From Thalassia testudinum (lineage: Eukaryota > Streptophyta > Magnoliopsida > Alismatales > Hydrocharitaceae): a DNA stretch of 64,000 bases. The stretch covers positions 115,210,001 to 115,274,000 of the forward strand of contig JAZHRO010000013.1 of NCBI GenBank assembly GCA_037157565.1, written 5' to 3'. This document shows, piece after piece, positions 1 through 10,170 of the stretch (position 1 is the first letter of the stretch; each line of letters starts with the position of its first letter). The notes below the pieces were generated by a model. It was given only the letters and a program-made list of their open reading frames with translations, was not told the DNA's origin and ran no database searches. Made by a program: the position numbers and the translations under genes.

Positions 1-370
1 CCCTATTCAAATCTGACATAAAATGTGATGGAAAGTCTATTCACAATAACTTAAAAAGATAAGGGTATATGTGTAGTTTTCCCTCACTGATATCTTCAAT
101 AAATATATGATAATTTTATGTAATTTTCACTTGACAGATACTAGAGAAAATTAGTGCACAGGTTAAGCCCAAAACCAATCTTAAAATAGGTGAATATCAA
201 TAACATGTAATTATCAGAAAGCATGAGGGTGCATTCACAATTTTACCGCAATAAAATAATAATAAATCAAAAATCAGGTTTTGGCAATGGGAGCAAATGT
301 AATAGCTAATTAAAGTCAAAACAGAGAATTTTCTCTCTCTCCTCCTCGCGAGAGAGAAAGAGCATCGGTA
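1..370. other. Unassigned AT-rich DNA
   Basis: This AT-rich stretch has no convincing reading frame, terminal repeat or promoter, and it does not match any other part of the window. It may be old intergenic DNA or the worn end of an element whose other parts lie outside the window. Confidence 0.5.
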
Positions 371-1200
371 GGCTGTGGATGCGCTAGGGAGGTTGGCGAG
401 GATGAGGCCTATCCGATGGAGGCCGCGGCGTCAACAGAGATGGTCGGAGGTGGCCGGCCGATGGAGGAGATGAACGTCGGAGGAGGCTGTCTGCTGTCGT
501 GAAGGTGCTGCTTGAAAGAGGCACGGCCTGGCAGAGGCGGACGAGTGCACGCCTGCAGGTGTGAAGGCGTGCAGCAGGAAGGAGGGCGCGCAGTGGTGAA
601 GGCGTACAGTGCAATGCCTGCTGGGTTGCTTGGTGTAGAGCGGTGCCTGCGGTTCGCTCTGTAGTGGAGAGAGCTGGAGGAGGAGGAACGCGTGCGCTGG
701 AGCGGGTGCGTGAGCGAGCGTCAGCACACTGCAGTAGGGCGCGGCCTGGCAGGTGAAGGCGGGTGGAGGAGACATTGCGGCGAGGTGTGCGCCTGCAGTA
801 GGGGATGCGCCTACGAGGAGACGCTGGAGGGTGGACGCACCTACGGGTGCGGCTGGAGGATGAAGGCGGGCGTGCTTGCGGGCACAGGTGGCGGTGCGGA
901 GCAGCGTCTGCGGGTGCTAAGGGGTGAGGGCGGTGCCTACAGGAGGGGGCGCTGTGGTGTGCGCGGTGCTAGCACCTACAGGAGGGCTGGAGCAGGCAGA
1001 GGTGAGGGCGTGAGCGGTGCTTGCAGGAGGGGGGGCGCTAGGGCGCGACTGCAGGCGCTCGGTGGGGAGCCTGCAGCTTTGGGTGCGCGGGGAAGATGCA
1101 GAACCACAGTGCATGCTGGAGTTACCCACTCTCTGGATGATCCTCCCTCCCCTTTCTCCGCCTCTTCTTTTAACTCCTCTCCTTTGCACGTGCATGAGTT
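371..1200. repeat. GC-rich degenerate short repeat
   Basis: The composition switches abruptly to GC-rich. From about 780 to 1070 a degenerate unit recurs, of the form GTGCCTACAGGAGGG or GCGCCTGCAGNAGGG, spaced irregularly by about 40-70 bases. Open frames exist on both strands here (for example 692-1447 plus), but they follow base composition, lack recognisable domains and overlap one another, so I do not call a gene. It resembles the GC-rich promoter part of a plant LTR, but no LTR edge is visible. Confidence 0.4.
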
Positions 1201-1504
1201 AAGGGATTTTTTCAAATCCCTTAGCTATTTCTGGCCTCGTTTGTTGAGGGAGGGTGACAGGATATCAGATAAACGTGCGGGAGGAGTTGCAGCTGGCCGG
1301 AGATCAGATAAATGTTGGGAAAATTTATACCCCCTTCCTCTTTCCAAATATTATTCTTGCAATCATAAAAACGTAAATTATTACATATTAAGTTATGGAA
1401 TAGATGTAAACCTAAATCATGATGCATGCAAACATTTTATAACTTAATGTAATTATTAGCAAACCTAAAAGATACAATTAAAGTTACTTAGGCGTAATAT
1501 TAAT
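1201..1504. other. Unassigned DNA left of truncated element A
   Basis: Short AT-rich stretch between the GC-rich repeat and the point where homology to the A polymerase stops. The break is in the middle of the RNase H domain with no LTR, so this is a deletion or recombination junction rather than an element end. Confidence 0.4.
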
Positions 1505-2690
1505 CCATTAAAATGGACTCATCACCAACAAATGCCAGAGGGCGGAGTGATCAGTGAAGATGATAACTTTGGACCCTAATAAATAAGATCTGAACTTCTC
1601 CAACCCGAATACTACTGCTAGCAATTCTTTTTCGGTGACAGTATAATTGCGCTGAGCCTCATTCAGCGTCTTGCTAGCAAGTATATGACAAAAGGTTGTT
1701 TCTCCCAACGTTGGCCTAAAACAGCACCGACGACGAAATCAAAAGCATCATACATCATCTCGAAATCAAGCGACCAGTCAGGTGGTTGGAGAATCGAGGA
1801 ATCACAGATAGCGCTTCATAAAGTCTCGAAGGCACTGAGACACGAGGTGTCAAATTCAAATGGGGCATCGGCAACGAGGAGATTCGTCAAAGGTCATGCA
1901 ATTTTCGAGAAATCGCATATAAATCTCCGATAGAAGCCAACGTGACCCAAGAATGATCTGATTTGCTTGACCGAGCTAGATGGGGATAAGTGGGAAATAA
2001 TCTCAGATTTAGCTCAATCGACCTCGAGTCCATTTTTAGAGATCCTGTGCCCTAGTACTATGCCATCCCTCACCATGAAATGGCTTTTCTCCCAGGATAG
2101 TACTAGGTTTACCTCAATACACCATTTCGGGATTTTGGTGAGGTTATCAAGACAACATGCGAAATTATCTCCAAAAATAGAGAAGTCATCCATGAACACC
2201 TCCACATAGTCCCCAATCATGTCAGAGAAGATGGCCATCATACAACGCTGAAATGTTGCTGGTGCATTGTAGAGGCCAAAGGGCATCCACTTGAAAGTGA
2301 ATGTTCCAAAGGGGCATGTGAATGTGGTCTTGTCTTGATCTTCCGGGCTAATTGCTACTTGATTATACCCAGAGTATCCATCCAGAAAGCAAAAGAAACT
2401 GCGTCCGGCTAACCGTTCCAAGATCCAGAAAGGCAAAGGAAAGTGATCCTTCTGGGTAGCCATGTTCAGTTTCCTATAGTCGATGTAGACCCGCCAAGAT
2501 GTCACAGTGCAAGTCGGGATGGATTCGCCTTTATCATTTTTCACTACGGTGAGTCCTGCTTTCTTGGGCACTATTTGGATCAGACTCACCCATTGGCTGT
2601 CAGAGATTGGGTATACAATACCTGCATCCAACCATTTCATGATCTCCTTCTTAACAACCTCTAGAATATTCGGGTTTAGCCGTCTTTAAG
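1505..2690 (-). pseudogene. Element A reverse transcriptase and partial RNase H
   Basis: The frame at 2640-2014 (minus) reads as the fingers and palm of a Gypsy reverse transcriptase. It has the YSGYNQ block, the PFGLYNAPATFQRCM block and the catalytic F-M-D-D at 2196-2185. The connection (RSFLGHVGFYRRF-like) and the RNase H start follow with stop codons between. The piece at 1708-1508 contains the ASKTLNEAQRNYTVTEKE block and the TDHSALWHL block of RNase H. Homology then stops. The product would have copied element RNA into DNA inside virus-like particles. It is dead: several in-frame stops and loss of the C-terminus. Confidence 0.85.
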
Positions 2691-2826
2691 GTTGTCTCGA
2701 AGGTTTCACCCCCTCATCCATGTAAATGTGATGAGTGCAATACGAGGGGCGAATACTGTGGAGATCAGCAATGCTCCACCCTATAGCAACCCTATGGTCT
2801 TGTAGCATAGAAATCAATTGATGCTC

Positions 2827-3960
2827 CTATTCTTGGGTTAAGTGGGCACTAATAATGACAGGGTATCTCTCACTTTCACCCAAGAACACATACTTAAGCG
2901 AGTCAGGTAAGGGTTTCAATCCAATCATGGGTGGGTCAGAGTCAGAGATGGGAATAGGAGTAGACTCGAAGGTGGAAATCTGATGATTCGGATGCGTGTG
3001 AATTCCCACTAATTCACTACCTGTGAGATAGTCGGTTGTGACTGTGCTAACAGGAAACCCGCTAGCTGTGGTCACGTCCTCTTGTAACAATAGGGGTGAT
3101 CCAGTAGTGTACGGATCAGGATAGCTAGATTCAGGGGTGCTATGGTCAGAAACACACCCTAAACAATCGGATCCTCGAGGAGATATGTGCAGTGTAGTGG
3201 TCTTAGTCCCATGTGGATCGAGGTCCAAGAACCCTGATAGTGCAAACGAATGAGACATTGGGTCGTCACAAAGGAGCCCAATGTTATCACAGTATGCCGA
3301 ATCTTCGTCTTCACCATCCTCCTTTATGCGATCACAGTCAAAATTCCTTGATGCCCTGAATATGTCAAATCGAAGTCGCTCATTACCTAGGGCTATCTCC
3401 ATACACCTGGATGCGCAATCAATGTTTGCTTGAGCTGTCACTAGAAATAGGCTACCTAAAATGATTAGTGCATCTCGAAGATTAGGAGGAACCTCCATAT
3501 CGAGAACGAAAAAGTATGCAGGAAAGCAAAATCCATAGACTTTTACGATCATGTTCTCAACCACACCCTTCGATGTTTTTACTGATCTATCAGCTAGCTG
3601 AATCGTGACCGAGGTAGGCTTTAACTCCCCAAATCGAAATCGATCAAATACGGCAGTAGGAGTTAGGTTGATGGATGAACCCAGATCTAGAAGGGCTCGA
3701 TCAAATGGAGACTCCTGCAAAAAGCAGGATATAAGTGGGGTACCAGGGTCTTTCTTTTTCGGTGGCAAGTTGGCTAGAATCATGACACTAGCTTCTTTTG
3801 ATAGTACCGCCTGTCGTCCATTTCTAGGTTGTTACTTCGGTGTACAATAGTCCTTGAAGAACCTAGTGACAGCGAGGATGTGATCAATTGCCTCGAGGAG
3901 AGGGATCTAAATATGTACTTCCTTAAACATTGACTTCAGGTCCTCAAAATTCCGCGTGTC
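2827..3960 (-). pseudogene. Element A aspartic protease region
   Basis: Open frame 3783-2827 (minus) with the retroviral-type protease active site in the Athila form, ALLDLGSSINLTP, near residue 32, and a downstream hydrophobic-G block (IILGSLFLVTA). The protease would cut the Gag-Pol polyprotein. The C-terminal part is an acidic linker before reverse transcriptase, ending in a conserved LKPLPDSLKYVFLG block also present in element D (near 33475). The frame continues upstream of 3783 with a break. No start codon is expected because the domain is made as part of a polyprotein. Confidence 0.8.
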
Positions 3961-4099
3961 CTTCCATACTACATTTCACGTCAAAGCCTCGAGAAAAGGG
4001 ATGGGAATCTTAGGGTCAAGTGGCCTCTTACCCTTATCTACCGTAGGTGGCTCCTAAGATGGAGTCGAACCTGCCTGCGGTGATGGGTGAGAAAAATCA

Positions 4100-5964
4100 G
4101 GACCTGCCTGCCTATGTGGTGGGTCCAATGTCTTCCTTCCACTCCTCAATGAGACAGCCTTTGCATCAGCTTACTGTCCATGAGGTGGTGGGAGAGCAGA
4201 AGAGGTAGAGTATGCAGGGTTCTGCATCAAAGGCAGCTGGCCTTGAGCATAACCAGGTGGTGCAGGAGGGGCCTGTAAGATGGCATGTGCCTGTCCCTGT
4301 GGTGCCTGAAACCTAGGTGGGGCACCTTGGTTCTGCACAAACCGAGGGTTCGGGACGGGTTGGGAGGGCAAGGTTCCCTGAGTCCTATGCTCCTGCAACA
4401 GCTGGTTTTGCGTGTTCTGTATATTCTATATCTAGTCAGCCATCGCCTTCATTATCTGCAAGCTATCTTGTGTAGATTTCCTTATCGATTCTTGCAGCTC
4501 CTCTTTCAGTGCCTCTAGAGGGTCAGCCCGCTTTGGAGGGTGATTGGCAGCTTGGTGCAGCGACTGATATATAGAATGGGGTTGCTGCTGCTAAGACGAG
4601 AATGCTACTGCCTGGGGCATGTGTTGTGCGCATTCCCGTATTGCTTGGTCTGGTAGTGTGGATCTTGATGTGGTTGTTGTGAGTTTCCTGACCAGGAGAA
4701 GTTCGGATGCTGGCGGCAACCAGGGTTATACATCTCTGAATACGGGTTATTATGCCTGTATCCTTGAATAGCACTGACGTCCTCGTAGGTCGAAGACATC
4801 TGAGACGTATATCCATCAAGGAGAAGATGCATCTCGAGTGAGTAGATTAACTCGAGTAGGAGGGGCTTGGGGTGCATATGAGGGTCTTGGAGCAGCAGAG
4901 TTCAGATCAGATTGACCCTGACTAATTTGGCCAATCTTTTTCTCGATCAGGTTTATTCTATCCAGCTGCTTGATGATGATATCCATGTCGGCTCGAATAG
5001 ACTCAGTGTGAGCCTCATGGACACCAACCCGCTGCTAACCAGGCCGCTGGAACTGGTTCATGGACGCGGCATTCATCGAGTTCTCCACCAAAGATTCGAA
5101 CAACTCAAATTTGTTGTTCTCATCTTTCGCGAGGAAATTCTCGCCACTAGATGCATCGGCCAGATACCGATGTGTGTCATCTAGCCCATGGTAAAAGATC
5201 TGAGCTAGGTGCCATCTGGGCACACCATGGTGCGGGCATTTTCGGAGAAGGTCATGAAATCAGTCCCAGGAGTCATGCAACTTCTTTCCAACTCCTTGGG
5301 AGAAAGTCGTGATCACATGCCTCATCGTGTTCGTTCGACCGATCGGGAAGAACTTTTGCAAGAATTCACGTTGTAATTCTGACCAGGTTCCAATTGGCTT
5401 CCCAATGGTCTTGGACCAGTATGAAGCTTTGTCCCTCAGAGAAAATGGGAAAAGCTTCATTAGAACAATCCCAAGATCAAGATTCCTGGGTTGAATCATT
5501 TCTGTGAGTTGACTCAGGTCCTCTAAGTGCTAGAACAAATCTTCGCTTGAGTTTCCATAGAAGTGAGTGCTGATCAGATCGATCACATTGGGCTTGAGCT
5601 CAAATGCATCTCCGCCTACAAGAATCCGGACTAAGGGTGCGACGATCGGTGTGGCTGGATCATAGAAATCCTGAAGTTGTTCTCCTCGCGATGGATGTTG
5701 CATTCTGTCAAGCGTCGTCAAGATACAGTCCATGCTCTGCTGATGCCACTCCTCTGATTCAACCACCTGGGCTTACAGACGAGCCATCGGGCCTAGATTA
5801 CCAGCATCCTGACCCGGTCTAGGTCTAGGTCTAGGGTTATCCATTGCGGCTAAGGGAGTAGAAGAAGTAGGGGGAGAAGATGGTCCTGGTGAGGTGACTC
5901 GCCTCCTTGGGAGCGGCTCCCAAGGTCCAACCAGTTGAGGTCTAAATGACCTCCTTCCTTGCAT
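4100..5964 (-). pseudogene. Element A Gag (nucleocapsid precursor)
   Basis: Three consecutive minus-strand pieces (5964-5773, 5766-5530, 5499-5035) read as a retrotransposon Gag. They include the core block FPFSLRDKASYW, the block REFLQKFFPIGRT and the HGVPRWH segment. The distal part (about 4900-4171) is rich in Gln, Pro and Asn, as in Athila Gag C-termini; no CCHC knuckle is visible. Stops interrupt the frame at about 5771 (TAA), 5532 (TAG), 5258 (TGA) and 5033 (TAG). The probable start is the Met at 5964 or at about 5841; neither can be decided here. Gag would have formed the particle around element RNA. Confidence 0.8.
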
Positions 5965-7317
5965 ACACCACCAAACCCCTGGGTTGGTGTAGCCAAGCTA
6001 GACAAGGCTAAGGCCCTGTCAATCAGATGGTCCTTATGATCAAATGACCAAATTTTCCATTTTAAGTTCTAATTCCATAAGAAAAAAATTCATTGTACAA
6101 TCGACTAAAGTGATTCCTGCCTCTCAAGCTAACCCAGCCAGTCTGGTTACGAGGGGACTAAGGGGAAGGTTCTTCCTTCGGGTCACACCTCCGGTTCCGT
6201 TACCCCTGAGCCGCGGTCGTTTGACACTGCCTAGTAGACTTAGTCACCTGGTTCGGTAAGAGAGGTTGAAGCCACCCAGTAGTACGATAACGAATTCGGG
6301 TTGCTTATGTCTTTTAAAATTAATTTTAGCCCATTCTTCTTCAATTGGGGTTTGTGGTGAGTGGCCCACAAGGTGACCAAGCTCACCAGCTAAACAGTAG
6401 ACTTGACTAAGTCTAGGTTAGCCCAAATGTGGTCTCTATATTGTAACCCTAAAGGTGTACCCTAAGGTTCATGCAATTCTAGGGTTTTTTGTTTTCTTCT
6501 TCTTCAGCAGACCACGAAATTAAGACCAATTCTCTGATAAAAATTGGAATTAGAATAAATTGAAATTTGGCAAGTAGATTCCTTTTTCAATTATCTTTCC
6601 AAAGAATTTTTTTTATAATTTCTATTATTTCAACCGAATTTATAGAGATTTTCAAATGTCAAAGGGTCAAATCTGAAATTTTGACCCCTAGTTGATTTTT
6701 CAAATTGAAACAGTATCAAATGACTTTCAAAAATTAGAGAAAAATATGGAAATTAAATCCAATGAAATCATATTTCAAATCCCACCATTTTTTGTCAAGA
6801 CAGATTCGCGAATTGCTCGGAATTACTTTTGGAATTTTGAAAATTTTCAAATCTGGGTCAGTCTAACCCCCTTGCACTTTGCGAATTTTTAAAAATTTTG
6901 TAATTGGAATATTTTTAAATGAACGGTGTCGTTTGAAAGATGGTTTGAAAATGAAGGTCTAGCTTGAATTTTAGAATTTTTTGTCCACTAATTTTTCGTC
7001 AATTGAATTTTTAAATTGGAATTTGAAGTCTTGCCGAAAATCAGAAGGTGGTAGGAAAGCTTTTAAAAGGTGTTTGAGTTTAAAATTCGAACTATCCACC
7101 AAATTTTTTTTTTTCAAAAAGGATTTTTCTCAAAGGATTTTCATTTTTTTTTTTTGGTTTTTTCAAAACTAACCTAGGATTCAAAAAGAAACCTAATCTA
7201 ACTACCTAGATTTTTTTTCTTTGATTTTTTTCTTTTTCACGAAAATAAATAGGCTTTTTTTTCTTTTTTTTTTCAAATAAATCTAACCTAGGATTCAGAA
7301 AGGGAAATCCTAATCTA
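5965..7317 (-). other. Element A untranslated leader
   Basis: AT-rich leader between primer site and gag, on the minus strand. The segment 6100-6260 is clearly homologous, in reverse orientation, to 56990-57120 in element E: both hold the GGGTTAGCTTGAGAGGC block and a GGAAGAACCTTCC block. This links A and E outside their LTRs. No reading frame of interest is visible. It is interrupted at 7318 by the solo LTR and resumes at 10003-10146. Confidence 0.75.
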
Positions 7318-8676
7318 AGATGTGTAACGACCCGATTCCCGAGTCCCCATGAGACACGAGAACCGGACCGACTCGACTAATCCCAAGACCTAGTCGTCCA
7401 ACGAGAAGTAACCAAAAGAGCAGTAAAATAAATCACATTCAACATGAAATATAACTAGCAGTAACAAAATACAGCAGTAAGAAAAAGAACTACTACAGCA
7501 TGTACCACCACAACAGTAGAACAACATTTATAACTTAACATGAACTACAAGTAAAGAAAAAGTACAGAGAGTAACAAGAACTACTCACTACAGTGGAACA
7601 AAAAGGGCACAAAACAATAGTGGTAACTCTACTGGACCCTACTCGGCCCAGCGTCCACTGCAGCCGCTGACCCTGGCTGCTCAACACCTGGTCCTGAAAA
7701 GTAACGAGTGTAACACGTCAGCGAAACGCTGAGTAGAGTGGCAGCTAAAACTAAAGAAGCAGAAAAGTGTACAGTAGATGTTTCATTTTCTTTCTTCCTT
7801 TATTTACGTCTTTCTATTGTTTCACAATTTATCTATTTCTCAGATCCTTCACTTGATCTCGAATGTTGCTCGTGGGAACGATCTTGATTGCAGTCTTTTC
7901 CGAACAGTAGAAGTAACACGTGGTGCTCTCCTGGCCGGGAGAGTCCCCCGTGGTGGTCCTACCCTCAGTCAACCACCCCAAGGTCGCTGACAGACGTAAC
8001 GGTGACTACGGCATGCACAATAAACGCACGGGTAGCTACCCCGCACTGGCAAGCGGTCAGTCGTTTTCGTTAACGAGTGCGCCCAAGCACAGCACGGAAC
8101 CAGTATAGGGCAGAGCCCTCTCAGTAACAGGGGTCCAGCCCCTCCACAGTAACCAAACAGGGGTCTTGCCCCTCCACAGTCCACGCACCCTCGCCTGACT
8201 ACCCTAGTTGCCCAGTGGGCCTAACAAGTCGGTGTAGGAGGCTAGCAAAACCCCGGGGCCCGTGGGGTAGCTAGTGCTCTCCCTACACTAGTAGCTCTCC
8301 TCGGTACTGCGTACACGAGGGCTAGCAAGTCGGTACAAAGTGGCCAGACCTAACCCCGGGTCCCTGGGGCGGCTAACTCCGCTCTGCACTAAACAGGGGG
8401 ACAGTCGCTCTCCTTGGTACTCCGTACTCAAGGGCCAACTCACTTCCCCAATTCTATTCCATTCACTTTCGAAGAGTACTACTCCTAATTCCCCGTAGGG
8501 TTCCAGCTCTTTTAACTCAGCACATTCAGGTTTCACCCCTTTCAGTTTCACGTTCATACAACCCATATTCTCAATCATGTTCATTTATTCATAACAGGCA
8601 GCTGTTAAACCAATTTACAGGAAGCTATCATTTCCTTTCCACATTTTCCAAGACTGCAATATCTATAATCATATCA

Positions 8677-8825
8677 CTAGTTTTCCAGTCCTAGGATTCA
8701 TGCCGTACCCTAGGATCTATCATTCAATCTAGTTTTCCAGCCCTAGGATTCATGCAATACCCTAGGATCTATCATTCAATCTGGTTTCTCATTCCTAGGA
8801 TTCATGCAATGCCCTAGGTTCTATT
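8677..8825. repeat. 52-bp tandem repeat, three copies
   Basis: Units begin at 8677, 8729 and 8781, exactly 52 bases apart, with the third unit cut short. Each contains CTAGTTTTCCAG (or a variant) and two CCTAGG palindromes. It lies in the solo LTR; two looser tandem duplications lie just before it at about 8110-8180 and 8225-8430. Confidence 0.85.
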
Positions 8826-9114
8826 AATTGTTCCATAATTGTAACAAAATATGTTAATAACTTTAAAGCCACTCTACCAGCTACAACGGGAGTACTGGGG
8901 GTGTGGTCGGAAATCCCGCACGCCTCCGCAACCCCCGAGACTGCAATGGAACGGGGATCTAACACAAGGGTCAAACACAAGGAGTTTCTCAGAACAGTAT
9001 ATAATTACTGGAAACGGGTAGAGGATCTTACGCCGAAAAGAACGCAACTCGAAACGCGGAAAACGGACACCGAACGGGCCCTAAACGGGTCGAAAATGAC
9101 GAAACAGTCCAAAA

Positions 9115-9970
9115 TCAGACGTTTGGAACCTCTTCCAAACATCTTAAAATGTGGGTCAGATGGTACCTTTGTTCTGCGTAGTCTCTCAGACGTCCAAAAG
9201 CCTGCGGGGGCATCTAGCCTAGTTCCCAGATGTCCGATGGTCACCCCGGACGTCTGGAAGTCCTTCCCGTCGTCTGGCACTGCGGCCAGACGTCTGATTC
9301 GCGTTGGATGCGAATCTCAGAGCCTGCACGTACCCACTCCTCGCTCTCAGTACGAACGGTCGCAGAAAAGGAAGGAGACAAAAAATAACTTACTTGCCAG
9401 ACGTCTGGACAGTCCTCCAGATGTCTTCACCGTCGTCTGGTTGGAAGCCCAGATGTCTGATTCTGGAAAAATTTCCAGAATCAGAGCTCGACTCGCTCTC
9501 CGCCCGCGACACACGGCCGCACCACGCCTCGTCCGCCTGCTGCTCGAGCTGCAGCAGCCCTCCTGTGTCACTCCGCACCCGTTGTTCTCCCGCCAGCCGG
9601 GTCTAGCTGCCCTGGCAAGCTTGAGCCCTCACGGCCGAGCGTCTCCTCCATCGCGCAACGCCTCCTCCCGCATGCCCGCCGCGGCTACCGCTACCGCCGC
9701 TCGCTCACTCTCGCACTGGCTGGAAGAAGAAGAAGAAGGGAGCGGAGGAGATGAGAGTGAGGGAGAGGGTGAGGGCCCTTTTAAAGCCGCGCGGGGAGAG
9801 AGAGAGAGAGAGGGGCGCAGCCTGCGCCTGCAGGAGGAGAGGGAAAAAGAGGGGCATCTGCAGGTCTGCACGTGCAGGCATGCAGACGAAATCCACCGTG
9901 CCGCAGAAATTAAATCCCAGACTTCTGGAAGGGGTTCCAGACATCTGGGCCACCTCCCAGACGTCTTAAA
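9115..9970. repeat. Cluster of AGACGTCTG palindromes
   Basis: At least a dozen exact or one-mismatch copies of the self-complementary word CCAGACGTCTGG lie in this stretch, for example at about 9287, 9397, 9451, 9938 and 9957. Spacing is irregular, so this is not a tandem array. The same word clusters in an unrelated solo LTR at 53700-54240. Confidence 0.8.
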
Positions 9971-10146
9971 AGACATTTTGAAGCTACTTTCGTAACAAGA
10001 TGAGATGTGCACCTGATTTTTGTTTTAATCTGCACTCGTTGCATGCGCAGATTCCCGTTTTTCCTATTTTCCCGCACATCAAAAGACAAGTAGAGGAAGA
10101 GTTGTCAGTGATAGCTCAAAAGATCAAAATAAAAAATGACGTTGCC

Positions 10147-10164
10147 TCCCCGGCAATGGTGCCA
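10147..10164 (-). other. Element A primer binding site (tRNA-Asp)
   Basis: On the minus strand the sequence TGGCACCATTGCCGGGGA begins 6 bases after the LTR end. It differs by two bases from TGGCGCCGTTGCCGGGGA in elements B and D, which is complementary to the 3' end of plant tRNA-Asp. It is where minus-strand DNA synthesis would start. Confidence 0.85.
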
Positions 10165-10170
10165 TTTTAT

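Larger units (their letters stand above)
7323..9997. mobile_element. Solo LTR inserted in element A, TSD AGATG
   Basis: The insertion starts TGTAACGACCCG and ends CGTAACA, so it has TG...CA ends. It is flanked by perfect 5-bp duplications AGATG at 7318-7322 and 9998-10002. On both sides the minus-strand leader of element A resumes, matched by element E near 56160. At 2675 bp with no primer site or coding domain it fits a solo LTR left by recombination between two LTRs. It is probably Gypsy by its TGTAACGACC-type end; orientation is not settled. The long open frame 8901-9995 has no recognisable domain and runs through tandem repeats, so it is not called as a gene. Confidence 0.88.

Noticed and set aside
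692..1447. 251-residue plus-strand open frame
   Set aside because: Composition-driven in a GC-rich repeat, overlapped by frames on the other strand, no domain.
8677..8825. Regular 52-bp repeat considered as a CRISPR array
   Set aside because: Repeats are direct neighbours without unique spacers, in plant DNA inside an LTR.
8901..9995. 364-residue plus-strand open frame
   Set aside because: It lies inside a solo LTR defined by TG...CA ends and duplications, runs through AGACGTCTG words, and has only low-complexity Arg/Ser/Glu sequence.
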